Origin: Paenibacillus farraposensis
GTDB taxonomy: Bacteria; Bacillota; Bacilli; Paenibacillales; Paenibacillaceae
Assembly: GCF_020736845.1 (NCBI RefSeq)
Contig: NZ_JAFFQR010000105.1
Coordinates: forward strand, 342,428 to 406,427
Reading direction: 5' to 3'
Length of the DNA stretch: 64,000 bases
Part shown: in pieces, positions 35,919-45,544 of the stretch
Layout of the letters: every line of letters starts with the position of its first letter
Position numbering within the stretch: position 1 is the stretch's first letter
Notes under the pieces: model-generated
Database searches by the model: none
Seen by the model: the letters and a program-made list of their open reading frames with translations, nothing else
Told to the model about the DNA's origin: nothing
Position numbers and translations under genes: made by a program

Positions 35919-38336
35919 TCAATATGATGCTTTCTCGTATAAATACGCAGGCAATGCCTCCACGAACGGCGACCAATCACCTGTCGTGTAAAGACGAAGT
36001 CGGTGCATGGCTCGTGTACATGCGGTATACAGAAGCTTGCGATCGTTTTCCCGGCTGTAAGCTTGAGATGAAGCCTCATAAATCAGAACTGCATCGAATT
36101 CTATCCCCTTGGCGAGATATACGGGAATAACCATCACTCCTTTCTCAAAGGTGACCGTCTCCTTCGTAATGAGGTGCAGTGCTTCGCTTCCTTGTATCCG
36201 TAATGATTCAAAGGCTGTGCGGCTTTCGGCCGCAGTCTTCGTAATGACGGCAATAGAGTCGAAGCCTTCGGCTTTAAATGCTGCGATGTCCTTCAGCATC
36301 CGCGCGTCACGCTTCTCCCCGCCTTCTAACCTAGCAAGAAGGGGCTTTGGCCCGCTCCTTTCAAAGGGTGCGATTTCCGACTCATCAGAGAGCAGTACTT
36401 TCGTAAATTCCACAATCTCCCGAGTTGAACGATAACTGCGCACAAGGCAGATCAAGCTTGTTTCAGCTTCGCCATAAAGAAGAACCAGCGGTGATTCGGC
36501 CCCTTGCAGCTTTGTAGCCTGCGTGAAGATCGCCTGCCCGAAATCGCCGAGTACAGTCATGCGGGCACGAGGAAATAGTTTTTTGAGATACTCATATTGA
36601 AACGGCGAATAATCCTGCCCCTCATCGACGAAAACATGCCGAATCTCTGTGTTCGTCCGAACGCCTTCGATCAGTTCTTTTAAATACAAATACGGAGTCG
36701 CATCCTCATAGAATAATTCGAGCCGATCCAGCTTTTCTTTGGTTTGCTTGCAGATTTCAGGCCATAGAACAGGGAGCTTGGTCTCATTTGTCTTCTCCAG
36801 ATAAGCAGCTTCATCGCCAAACAATTGGGCGTATAGACCTTGGACATCGATAAACGAAAATTTCCTCACGCTTTGTCTTAGCGGTTTGAAGCTCGTCTTC
36901 ACGATCCTTTGCCTGAGCAAATCTTCCTCTCGCTTGGCAAAGTCAAAGTCGCCTTCATCTTCCCGGCGCTTATTGCTTTTTTTCTCGTTAACTACGGCGT
37001 AATGCTCGGCAATGTCAAAAACTTCTCTTTCCTTGTGCAGCATGGTGAAAACTTCCGCATATTGCTCGCTTTCTAGATACTGTAGCTCCTCCTCTACCCA
37101 GTCCGCCCTGCGCTCCTTGCGTTCCAGTAGCGACAGTTCCTTCAGAAGCCATTTCTGCAGAAGATCGACACGATTGGCCAGGCGCAAGGAGGGGTCGTAA
37201 CTGTAAAATTGTGATCTCATTTGCTCCGCAGTGATCAGATCACGGTCCCGAAACCGAATGCCGTTGAAAAGCATGCCTTCGCGCCCCAGCCACTGCGCAT
37301 AGTTCTGCAGAGCTCTCAAGAAAGCCTCGGACGCCTTGTATTTAATCCCCTGAAGGCGAGCCTCATAATTTGGAGTTGCTTGTGCGGTCAGCACATATTC
37401 GATCTGATCGAAGGGGTCCTCCAGACGCAAGGATGAACCAAGCCAATATTCGAGATATTCCTGTAAAGTCGTTTGCTGCATATTCTCCTCGCCGAGCTCG
37501 GGAAGGACAGAGGATACATAACTGTTAAAAATCGGATTCGGCGAGAAAAGAACGATCTGGTCAGCCTTAAGTGAATCGCGGTTTTTATACAACAAGTAGG
37601 CCACACGTTGCAAAGCCGCGGAGGTCTTCCCGCTGCCAGCCGCCCCCTGTACGATAAGCAGCCGGCTATGATCGTTTCGGATGAGGGCGTTTTGCTCCTT
37701 CTGGATGGTTGATACGATACTCTTCATTTGCGAGTCCGCGCCTTTGGCTAGCATTTGCTGGAGCAGCTCGTCGCCAATCGTTACGTTCGCATCAAACATA
37801 TTACGGATTTGTCCACTCTGAATCTGATACTGCCGTTTCAGCTCCATTGTACCTGTGATCTGCCCGACCGGGGTGACGTAAGAAGCCTCACCGGGGGAAT
37901 GGTCGTAGTAGAGACTCGCGATGGGCGTTCGCCAATCATACACCAGGAAGCTCAATCCATCTTCGTCGATGAAGGAAGATACGCCGATATATATCTGCTC
38001 GCTCTGGTTCAGGCCGTCCTCTAGGAAATCGACGCGCCCGAAATAAGGAGAAGGTAACATCCGATTCAAGCTCTTCAATTGTTGCGTCAGAAGCCGATGA
38101 CGGCGCTCTCGTTCAGATAACACCGCGGCCTGTTGTTTAATCGTATAGAATGTTTCTTCAAATTCTTCGTCCGAGCTCGTGTTGACCGTAACCTCTTCCC
38201 AGAATCGCCTGCGAATCTCAGCAGCCTGATCGCGCAGCCCGGTAACCTCCGGTTCCAGCTCCTCGATCCTCGCTTTCAGCTTTTTCCTAACCTGATCCAG
38301 CCGTTCTTGTTCTGCCTGCCGTTCCTTCGCTTCCAT
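35919..38336 (-). CDS. helD: HelD, RNA polymerase recycling motor ATPase
   Basis: An 805-residue SF1-like protein that removes stalled RNA polymerase from DNA. Residues 1-90 form the long N-terminal coiled coil that enters the polymerase secondary channel. Walker A GAAGSGKT is at 231-238; the Walker B/DEAD-like box is VFVDEGQDYSPFQY, and helicase motifs LVRSYRSTREI and YTACTRAMHRLRLYT lie towards the C-terminus. Length fits the class I HelD of Bacillus. A hairpin (GGCGCTACCC/GGGTGGCGTC, about 35848-35880) follows the stop. It stands alone between remnants and a long gap. Confidence 0.93.
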   Translation of the reverse strand: MEAKERQAEQERLDQVRKKLKARIEELEPEVTGLRDQAAEIRRRFWEEVTVNTSSDEEFEETFYTIKQQAAVLSERERRHRLLTQQLKSLNRMLPSPYFGRVDFLEDGLNQSEQIYIGVSSFIDEDGLSFLVYDWRTPIASLYYDHSPGEASYVTPVGQITGTMELKRQYQIQSGQIRNMFDANVTIGDELLQQMLAKGADSQMKSIVSTIQKEQNALIRNDHSRLLIVQGAAGSGKTSAALQRVAYLLYKNRDSLKADQIVLFSPNPIFNSYVSSVLPELGEENMQQTTLQEYLEYWLGSSLRLEDPFDQIEYVLTAQATPNYEARLQGIKYKASEAFLRALQNYAQWLGREGMLFNGIRFRDRDLITAEQMRSQFYSYDPSLRLANRVDLLQKWLLKELSLLERKERRADWVEEELQYLESEQYAEVFTMLHKEREVFDIAEHYAVVNEKKSNKRREDEGDFDFAKREEDLLRQRIVKTSFKPLRQSVRKFSFIDVQGLYAQLFGDEAAYLEKTNETKLPVLWPEICKQTKEKLDRLELFYEDATPYLYLKELIEGVRTNTEIRHVFVDEGQDYSPFQYEYLKKLFPRARMTVLGDFGQAIFTQATKLQGAESPLVLLYGEAETSLICLVRSYRSTREIVEFTKVLLSDESEIAPFERSGPKPLLARLEGGEKRDARMLKDIAAFKAEGFDSIAVITKTAAESRTAFESLRIQGSEALHLITKETVTFEKGVMVIPVYLAKGIEFDAVLIYEASSQAYSRENDRKLLYTACTRAMHRLRLYTTGDWSPFVEALPAYLYEKASY

Positions 38337-38654
38337 ATTTTACTGAACACACTCCTTTTCAGTCTGGATAAAAAAAGCATTGACAAATCAGAGGTCACTG
38401 GTGTAAAATAAAATTAGGAATAGTAAGGAAAATACCAGTTTTAACATGATTTTTTCAATTGCGCTATCAATTATAACATAGGGTATTTTTTGTATTCAAA
38501 TATTTTTTGTGTCCCTTGGCTTATTGGCCAAGTTTTTTTATTTTCACGTAAAATATGAACTCACTTGAACTGGAGACTACCGACCCTTAGTTGAATCAGA
38601 TCAACGGTCTTTGATGAGTCAGAATCGAATCGACATCCTTTTAAATTATAACGA
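38337..38654. other. Gap upstream of helD, with an orphan terminator
   Basis: No gene. It should hold the helD promoter on the minus strand. On the plus strand CTTGGC-TTATTG-GCCAAG followed by seven T (38515-38539) is a clear intrinsic terminator that no present gene explains. Confidence 0.5.
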
Positions 38655-38693
38655 AAGAAGACTGCCGATAAATTTCACCGACAGTCCTTCTTT
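38655..38693 (-). terminator. Terminator of the 34-codon gene
   Basis: GAAGGACTGTCGG pairs imperfectly with CGGCAGTCTTC and is followed by TTTCGTT on the minus strand, 25 bp after the small gene's stop. Confidence 0.65.
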
Positions 38694-38718
38694 TCAAAGC
38701 AGTATACTTCTCAAAATC

Positions 38719-38823
38719 CTATTCGCTGGACAATTCCTTAAGCGATTTGATTTTACCATGGGGATGCTGTTCTTGCTTTCTTGAATTCCAGGCCGCTTCT
38801 TTCCTTCTCTTCTGGTGAGCCAT
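38719..38823 (-). CDS. Small conserved-looking protein, 34 residues
   Basis: ATG at 38823 follows an ideal AAAGGAGG site by 8 bases and the frame ends at 38719, then a terminator. The product begins MAHQKRRKEAAWNSRKQEQH and ends PHGKIKSLKELSSE: basic, hydrophilic, no membrane segment. It resembles, from memory, the tiny DUF6254-type proteins of Bacilli that share the AWxxRKxxQxPHGK(I/V)KS pattern. Function unknown; the size and charge suggest a nucleic-acid- or ribosome-associated protein, which is only a guess. Confidence 0.75.
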   Translation of the reverse strand: MAHQKRRKEAAWNSRKQEQHPHGKIKSLKELSSE

Positions 38824-39101
38824 AACAGATATCCTCCTTTGAGATTTGTGATGTATACCACTTCCTTAAGTTGTCATGTCTTGGCTCTGTTCATTCATAA
38901 AACTAAAGATGTAGGAATCGATATCCTGCTCTGTTGGTTTTAGTTTTCTGCCATCTGACTAATTGGGAAATTTATCTATTCCACTACTTTCTAAGCGTAC
39001 CACATAAAGCGAAAAACTGCCGAGACGTAGAAAAATCATCATATCGAAAAACATAGGATAAACGTCCTGCTTAGTGAGGTGGGATGTCTCCAAGCGTAGA
39101 A

Positions 39102-39129
39102 ACAAGCTGGCGGTATTTCTCCAGCTTGT
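39102..39129 (-). terminator. Hairpin downstream of czcD
   Basis: ACAAGCTGG/CCAGCTTGT perfect 9-bp stem about 75 bp past the czcD stop, followed by TTTCTAC on the minus strand. Probable terminator. Confidence 0.55.
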
Positions 39130-39205
39130 TCATGTCAGCTACTAAATCTCCTCTGATACCCAAATGGGGACAAAATAGATGCTTAGATCTCTTCTAAGCT
39201 TCTTG

Positions 39206-40168
39206 CTAATGATGTTCAACATAACACTGGATGCCTAGTCTATCAATCTGTATTGTGATATGTTTGATCTCGTATTGTTCTTTCAACAACCTCTGTGCCT
39301 GTTCCATTACAACACTGCTGTACTTTGAATCTCGAATGACAATATGGCAGCTCAGCAATGGAACATCTGATGATAACGCCCATACATGAAGATCGTGCAC
39401 TTCAACAACATGCTCAATCTCAAGCAGGGATTGCTTAATTTGACCTGTGTCCATATTTAGCGGCGTACCTTCCATCAGAATATGAATGGAGTCCCGTGTC
39501 ACCCGATAAGCACTGATAATCACCAGAATCGCCACCAATATACTGGCAATCGGATCAGCTAAATTCCAGCCAAAGAACATAATCAACAATGCAGCCACAA
39601 TTGCACCTACAGAGCCTAACATATCCCCAAGGACATGCAGAAAAGCACTGCGAATATTGAGATTTTCAGATGTATCTCCCCTCATAAGGATAAAAGCAGC
39701 AGCTATATTGATGAGCAGGCCAAGCACAGCGATTGTCAACATTCCTGAAGTCATGATTCCAGGTGGGTTAGAAAGCCGTTCGAATGCTTCCCAGAAAATA
39801 TAAATCGATATCAGGGCAAGCGCTAAGCCATTAATAAAAGCGGCCAGTACTTCAAATCGTTTGTATCCAAATGTCTTTGACTTGCTCGCTTGCCGTTGTC
39901 CCCAGGTCATTGCCAAATAACTTAAACCTAACGCTCCTGCATCACTCAACATATGCCCCGCATCTGATAACAGTGCCAGGCTGTTAGTCAGTAACCCGCC
40001 AATAAATTCAATGATCATATAACCAGCAATTAAAAAGAATGATAGCTTCAAAGCATTTTTGTTCGCTCCATGTCCATGAGAATGCCCATGACTATGGGAG
40101 TTCCCATATCCGTGAACATGTGAATGATTACTGCCATTAGAATGATTGTGTTCACTTATCTTACTCAT
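39206..40168 (-). CDS. czcD: Cation diffusion facilitator, zinc/cobalt exporter
   Basis: A 320-residue membrane protein with six transmembrane helices. A histidine/glycine/serine-rich N-terminus (about 5-34) binds metal. The HxxxD metal sites are in SDAGHMLSDAG (helix 2) and HVLGDMLGS (helix 5), and the cytoplasmic domain (about 215-320) has the usual HDLHVWALSSD segment. It exports Zn(II), Co(II) or Cd(II) by proton exchange. Upstream lies a strong promoter overlapped by an ArsR/SmtB-type imperfect palindrome, so expression is probably metal-induced. Confidence 0.92.
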   Translation of the reverse strand: MSKISEHNHSNGSNHSHVHGYGNSHSHGHSHGHGANKNALKLSFFLIAGYMIIEFIGGLLTNSLALLSDAGHMLSDAGALGLSYLAMTWGQRQASKSKTFGYKRFEVLAAFINGLALALISIYIFWEAFERLSNPPGIMTSGMLTIAVLGLLINIAAAFILMRGDTSENLNIRSAFLHVLGDMLGSVGAIVAALLIMFFGWNLADPIASILVAILVIISAYRVTRDSIHILMEGTPLNMDTGQIKQSLLEIEHVVEVHDLHVWALSSDVPLLSCHIVIRDSKYSSVVMEQAQRLLKEQYEIKHITIQIDRLGIQCYVEHH

Positions 40169-40220
40169 CTACCTGCGCCTCTCTTCTATAAGATTCTAAT
40201 AATCCATCAATAAAAAATCA

Positions 40221-40273
40221 ATATATGAGCATTTGTTCATGTGTATTATATGTAATCCAAATGTAATTTGCAA
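40221..40273 (-). promoter_or_regulatory. czcD promoter with CzrA-like operator
   Basis: On the minus strand TTGCAA (40273-40268) and TATAAT (40250-40245) are 17 bp apart. Directly downstream, an imperfect palindrome around ATGAGCATTTGTTCAT (40225-40240, inside the AT-rich 40221-40248) resembles the ATGAACA-n-TGTTCAT operators of ArsR-family zinc sensors such as CzrA. Confidence 0.7.
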
Positions 40274-41100
40274 GAATAATATGAATCCCACGTGTGTGAC
40301 ACCGTTTATTTGCATTATACAGACAAGTCCGATCTGCTGGCTCAGACGATTCAGCCATAATAAAAGAAGCTGATGCCGGTTGATTACCGACGTCAGCTTG
40401 CTGATTAGGGAATATTCCAATTGAAAATAACTCCAACCGATTTAACTATGTTTTGTAGGAGATAGATTATTCCACTGTTACATTGGATGACCTCTTTAAA
40501 TGAAGGCGCCATCCGTTTTTTCACCTCAATGCGGTCAAAAAGAAGCTGCTATTAATGCAGCTTCCTCCATCCAGTATGGACAGTGGCATGCCCAGTCAGG
40601 TACGTATCTTCTGGCCGATGAAAGTCCGGGAATTGCAGATTTAAAGCTAAGCCTCAATGGATGTTAGATGCTTTCTTGATTTTATTGTAGGAACAGAGGT
40701 AGATATATCAGTCTTTTCAATTGAAGCAATCGGCCTGTTAGCTTAATGGCGTAGCCAGTCTAATACTCTTTTTTCTTTGGACAGCCACCGTAAACGACGC
40801 CCATACTGGGCATACAATGATAAAAAGACAGCCTGTCACTTCAGAAGCACTACATGTCATTTTGCCCTATCATGCTAGCCCTTTTGAATCTTCCGGAATA
40901 GATGGCAAGCTGCTCTTTCATTTAAATACTCCATCCCTCTACCAACTGTCGAATGCTCAGAAACCTTTGGTACATCCTCTTCTGTTCGGCTCTTTTTTTC
41001 TATCCTCAAGCTTTTTACCTTAGTATCAGCCATTCGATTTGCATAGAGCTACTAACATACTACGCCCTACTGTTTAAGTCGAAATCTTTTCTTTGACACT
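40274..41100. other. Gap with hairpins and unassigned remnants
   Basis: No intact gene. Two terminator-like hairpins point to the minus strand: AAGCTGA/TCAGCTT at 40367-40399, and GAAGCTGC/GCAGCTTC at 40542-40564 followed by TTTTT. Plus-strand stretches between 40560 and 40670 (for example SIQYGQWHAQSGTYLL) look like protein but match nothing I know. Confidence 0.4.
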
Positions 41101-41823
41101 ACTCGTCGTGTAACACTCAGCAATAGTATTCTCGCCGAGGGGCTGTATAATTCCGTTCATGAGAAGGGCCTCATTCCATGGGCACGCTCGTTCATGATTA
41201 TGTCCAGGATGTGGCAGTCATCGGAAACCTTTATGCCCATAACATGGAACGCAACCCGTGGTTCAAAGCATTATCGATTGGGCGTAATTGTTAACAATGT
41301 CATTTATAATCCGGGAAAATGCTATTCGGCTCGGATTCGTAGAAAAGGAATGGGCGAATACGGGGACCAAGCCGGAAGATCCTAAAGTCAGTATCGTCGG
41401 GAATTACATGCGCATGGAGTAGATACGATTAAAGGGTTAGGGATGATCGGAATGAACATTAAAAGCGGCTGGGCTTATCTCAAAGATAATCTTGCTTATG
41501 ACCGTAATGGCAAGTCAGTCCCACTGAATTTTGGCGGAATCAAGTAGCTTGACAATCCGCCTGTTTGGGTTGAAGAACTTAAAGCACTAGCTGCCTCAGC
41601 AGTGGTGAAGCAGGTCACTGAGCATGCAGGAGCAAGACCGAAGGACCGGGATACAACAGATCAACGAATTATCTCCGATTTTCTGGCTGATCGAGGAAAG
41701 ATAATTGATAATCAGAAAGACGTAGGAGGATACCCGAATGTTCCAGCAACCCACCGCGCTTTAAGTGTACCTGACCACAACATTGATGAATGGTTGTATC
41801 AATTTTCGGTTGAGCTGGAGTAG
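41101..41823 (+). pseudogene. Pectate lyase (polysaccharide lyase 1-like), heavily mutated
   Basis: Reading through the three plus frames gives a continuous lyase-like protein: LSNSILAEGLYNSVHEKG, then HSMGTLVHDYVQDVAVIGNL, YAHNMERNPWFKA, VIVNNVIYNPGK, AIRLGFVEKEWANTG, VSIVGNYMR, SGWAYLKDNLAYD, PPVWVEELKALAASAVV, and HAGARPKDRDTTDQRII to VGGYPNVPATHRALSVPD. This is the beta-helix and C-terminal tail of secreted pectate lyases of Paenibacillus. At least four frameshifts and one in-frame TAG disrupt it, and the N-terminus is lost. It lies beside the cellulase genes. Confidence 0.75.
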
Positions 41824-42167
41824 TCCTTAATGCTCTTCAACAATATCTAGCGCAGCTAGGATTCTGGCTTGACTACATCCCAAGATTATAGGTTTCTGGT
41901 GTCCTATGAAAATAAGCTGTTAGACTAAGTTAAATATATTGGGCTATAAGCAGATTCGGGTTATTGCGTTGAAGTCGTAATTATCATTGGAGGATACAAC
42001 ACAATCCTGTACTAGTAGTTACCACAAAGCGGACGATATTTATTCCCAACAAGGTGAAGATCATCTGCTTTTTTTGCAATAACAGCGCTACTTCATCTTT
42101 AGATAGGTTCACTTCCCCGCTCGTTCTTTTGGTTATTTTTGTGCTTAATCAATCTTCGCCATAGACC
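41824..42167. other. Gap between pectate lyase remnant and cellulase terminator
   Basis: About 340 bp with no recognisable gene or repeat. Confidence 0.5.
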
Positions 42168-42208
42168 AAGAAAAGCGCACAATCTTTCAAAATAAGATTG
42201 TGCGCTTT
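42168..42208 (-). terminator. Intrinsic terminator of the GH9 gene
   Basis: Perfect 15-bp stem AAAGCGCACAATCTT/AAGATTGTGCGCTTT followed on the minus strand by TCTTGG after the stem's own T run, 38 bp past the GH9 stop. Confidence 0.85.
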
Positions 42209-42245
42209 GTATTCAACTGCAACTGATTAAGCCAGATGCCTTACG

Positions 42246-45125
42246 TTACGGTTCAATACCCCAAACGAGCGTCCCGTTCTGATACAAGGTCACGTGGTCC
42301 CAGTTCGTAAACGAGGTCTTCGTCGGATCGAACGAATAGTCGTCGGCTTCGTTGTAGTTCGTCCAGTCGTTCTTGTTGATCCGGGTCTGGATTTCGCCAG
42401 TGTTGCCGCCTGCTGTGATGCTGCCCGCGTTGGCACCGAATGCTATTTCCAGATAAGCATCTGCGCCAGCTTTCGCGGTCGGCGTCTTAACAAGCTTACC
42501 GCTAAGATTGCTGCAGCCAACCTGCGCCCAGTCGCAGTTAAACGTCTGCGGCTTGTCCCCGTCGATCGTGTACCAGTAGCGGATCGTCAGTTCTGACAAA
42601 GGTACCGCGGTTGAACCGGTGTTGACGATATTGAATTGCGGCTTGAATTGGTTGTCGCCTGCGTTTGTATCTCCGGCTCTGTACTGGAGTGCAAGTGCTC
42701 CCGGTTTGACGTCTACCGTAGCCTGCGGCGTCACACTTCCCTGATCTGAATTCTCGCTCTCGCCGGCACTATTCGCCGCGCTTACCACGTAGTAATACGT
42801 TGTGTCGTTCGTCAGTCCCGTGTCGACGTAGGTTGCCGAGGCAACGGTGGCTATTGTCGTATACGGACCACCGCTGGTCGTCGCACGTTTCACACTATAG
42901 CTCGTCGCCCAGCTCGACGTGTTCCAGCTTACCGTAGCCTGCGCGTTCCCCGCCGTTGTCTTCAAATCCTTCGGCACCGGCGGCACGATCGGGGATCTGC
43001 TTCCGCCGTCCGGTTCATTCCCGTATACTTTTACACCGTTCAAGTATACCGGAACATAAGGAGAGATCGCGGCCCTGCTCGTAATACCCGTATGGCTCCA
43101 ATCGTTCGTCGGATCCCAGTGACTCTTGTAGTTGCGATCCTGCTTGGCAATCAAGCCAAATTGAAAATCACGGTCACCATATAATGGGGAGTCGGCCCAA
43201 TCAAATTGGTAATAATAAGTGCCTGCAGCCGCATCGACCGCAAAAGGACCGGTCACCTTAACGGGAACACCGCTGATCGTCTTTTGTTCATCATAATAGA
43301 TTTCCAAAGATACGTCGTTAATGCTTTGTCCAGCAGCCAGCAATTCGCTGATCGAGAAGTAATATCTCGCGGCCATTCCCGTTTCGAAGTGCGGAGGATG
43401 AACAGATTCATTGTGAACGGTGAGTGTAACCTGCGAACGTTCAGCATTTTCCTGCTCCAGCTTGGTTTCCGCATAATATTCGTCCGTTTTCTCTTCTTTT
43501 GGCGGAAAATCCGCCAACGGCTGTTGCCCCTGGCCATATTGCAGATAAAGCCCGGCCAATGCCCCGACAAGGCCTGCGTTATAGTCAATCGCCACTTCAT
43601 TGTATACATAGTCGGTCGTCACATCATTATGGACATCGTCCGAATCCGGGCCGCCTACAAGAGCTCCCCAGAGAACGTGCCGATGCTCTGCCGGAGTGGT
43701 CATGTTGTTCGTTTTGGAGCCATGGGCCGCACGATGATGTGGATGTTTAGCCGATTGCTGCGGAGTTGGAAATCCAACGATATAGGAATACCCCATCGGG
43801 TTGTCCCCCATGATATAGTCCATTTGGCTTTTCGCCCAATCCGCAAAGTCGGTCCGACCCGTATATTTGCTGTACACGAGCGCGCAAAGCTGGGCAGCCG
43901 CATTATACCGGGCGGACCCCCACGTGCTAATAGCCCCGAATCCATCGGGACTCTGCTTCAGATAGGTCTTATCGCTAGGGTCCTTGTGCTGGATTTTACC
44001 ACCGGACCAGTATTCCAGATTCCAACGGGCAAAATAATCAAAGTCCGGATTGTCTGGAAACAAGGTGGCTAATTTCATGAAAACGCCGCCCCATACGGTA
44101 TCCCAACTGTGTACCCAGATGTTTTGCCAGCTATCGGAAGTACTTCTGATGATTTTTTTCATATATCCGGTATACATGCCGTCCGGTCCCGTAGCGTTGA
44201 TATCGTGGATATAGTTCATATCGCTCGTCGCAGCATAAAGCCAGACCGCCGCCCAAGACAAATCGTCTTCGTCGAAGCTCGAATTGTAAAACCCGTCCGA
44301 GTTGCCGAGCCCCCTATTGGTTTGGGCAAAACGGTAAAGTGCCTTCGCGTTCTCCAGACACGTCGATGCATACTCGGCATCGTCGTTCTTCATATTTAAC
44401 GACATAATTGCAAGCGCTGCGGCCGCCTCCGCCGCTTGATCGCTGGCCGGCGTTTCCGCTGTGGCGAAAGTAGCCGGACGGGGATACTTCGCCGAGTCTT
44501 GTAATTCCGGCGGCCCCCAGTATGTGTGATCCACCGTGCCGTTGCCCACCATGTAGTTAAACGCGATCACCTTACCGCTGCTGTCGCGAAAAGTCGATCT
44601 TAACAAATAGTCTGAAAACCATTTTAACTCTTCCAGCATGTGCTCTTCTTGCCCGGTCTGGCGGAACGCATCGCGAAACTCGTAAAATCCCCATCCCAAA
44701 GTCGACGCAGTATAGGATTGGGGCAACCCAAACTTGACATGGTCGCCAGCATCGTGAAAACCTCCGCTGACATCCACAGACCCATTGCCATCAGGGTCCA
44801 GAACCGCTTTATTACTGTTGATAAAATTGGCTGACATATTCGTCATGTTAGTGGTCGTCCCGTTGATTCCCAGAGGAATATGCGAATCCGAAAGCTCGGA
44901 GTCCCCCCGCCATTCCAAGTGTCCGCCCGTTATGCCCTGGCCGGACTTCTCTGCATCATAAAAATACAGTGATTTTTGCAGGGCCTCCGCATAGTTATAC
45001 TTGGCGGCACCCGCCGCTTTTGCGGGCACGGCCAAAAAAGACACCGAACTTAATGTCATGGCCGTTGCAAGCGCCGCGACTCCGCATGTTCGGAAAACGC
45101 CCAGGAAGCGTTTGCTGGTCTTCAT
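42246..45125 (-). CDS. Secreted GH9 processive-type endoglucanase with CBM3c, Fn3 and CBM3b
   Basis: A 959-residue secreted cellulase. The signal peptide ends about residue 37 (VPAKA-AG). The GH9 domain is about 42-500: catalytic-base aspartates in GGFHDAGDHVKFG, active-site motif HPHHRAAHG, and the acid Glu in VYNEVAIDYNAGLVG. A CBM3c, fused rigidly as in family 9 theme B enzymes, lies about 535-685, a fibronectin III domain about 712-800 (AQATVSWNTSSWATSYSVKR) and a cellulose-binding CBM3b about 807-957. This architecture gives processive endoglucanases on crystalline cellulose. AAAGGAGTG ribosome binding site. A GH44 gene and sigI lie upstream on the same strand. Confidence 0.95.
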   Translation of the reverse strand: MKTSKRFLGVFRTCGVAALATAMTLSSVSFLAVPAKAAGAAKYNYAEALQKSLYFYDAEKSGQGITGGHLEWRGDSELSDSHIPLGINGTTTNMTNMSANFINSNKAVLDPDGNGSVDVSGGFHDAGDHVKFGLPQSYTASTLGWGFYEFRDAFRQTGQEEHMLEELKWFSDYLLRSTFRDSSGKVIAFNYMVGNGTVDHTYWGPPELQDSAKYPRPATFATAETPASDQAAEAAAALAIMSLNMKNDDAEYASTCLENAKALYRFAQTNRGLGNSDGFYNSSFDEDDLSWAAVWLYAATSDMNYIHDINATGPDGMYTGYMKKIIRSTSDSWQNIWVHSWDTVWGGVFMKLATLFPDNPDFDYFARWNLEYWSGGKIQHKDPSDKTYLKQSPDGFGAISTWGSARYNAAAQLCALVYSKYTGRTDFADWAKSQMDYIMGDNPMGYSYIVGFPTPQQSAKHPHHRAAHGSKTNNMTTPAEHRHVLWGALVGGPDSDDVHNDVTTDYVYNEVAIDYNAGLVGALAGLYLQYGQGQQPLADFPPKEEKTDEYYAETKLEQENAERSQVTLTVHNESVHPPHFETGMAARYYFSISELLAAGQSINDVSLEIYYDEQKTISGVPVKVTGPFAVDAAAGTYYYQFDWADSPLYGDRDFQFGLIAKQDRNYKSHWDPTNDWSHTGITSRAAISPYVPVYLNGVKVYGNEPDGGSRSPIVPPVPKDLKTTAGNAQATVSWNTSSWATSYSVKRATTSGGPYTTIATVASATYVDTGLTNDTTYYYVVSAANSAGESENSDQGSVTPQATVDVKPGALALQYRAGDTNAGDNQFKPQFNIVNTGSTAVPLSELTIRYWYTIDGDKPQTFNCDWAQVGCSNLSGKLVKTPTAKAGADAYLEIAFGANAGSITAGGNTGEIQTRINKNDWTNYNEADDYSFDPTKTSFTNWDHVTLYQNGTLVWGIEP

Positions 45126-45540
45126 GTATCATCACTCCTTTGGTCAAATTGTTTCGTTCTCTCGTAACTCAGCACTACAACCGTAACGCGCCAAGACAAA
45201 CCAAACCTATCGTTCGCACTTCCTTAAGGGTACGAATCTACTTTATCGGACGAACGTACCGTTCCGACACAAATTTCCGCGGCCTTCATATGTGGAACAC
45301 CAGTTTTCGTGTGCATGTGACATTTACTTTACCGGCCCTTATTTCATCCCCCTTTGTACACGAACATTGTTTCTCTCCCCTCTCCCAAGATAATTAAATT
45401 TAAATAAAATTTACCAAAAATATGCCTTGCTTGTTCATTATAACTAAGATAATTTGAAAATGATGTAAGATTTTGTCGAATAAAAGGTGTGATTTTTTAA
45501 GCTATTTTTAATAAATAAGGCGAAGCTGCTATTGTGGTGG
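45126..45540. other. Upstream region of the GH9 gene
   Basis: About 400 bp without a gene; it should carry the GH9 promoter. I see a GGTACG/CGTACC inverted repeat at about 45229-45260 and ACCC ... CGAA elements on the minus strand, but no spacing that convincingly matches sigma-A or sigma-I. Confidence 0.4.
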
Positions 45541-45544
45541 AAAC

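Noticed and set aside
38860..39205. NiCo-type riboswitch or other RNA near czcD
   Set aside because: This DNA is downstream of czcD, not upstream, and I see no conserved riboswitch core; the real upstream region has a protein-operator-like site.
43206..44072. 288-codon open frame antisense to the GH9 gene
   Set aside because: It is a shadow of the GC-biased GH9 coding strand, without ribosome binding site or recognisable domains.
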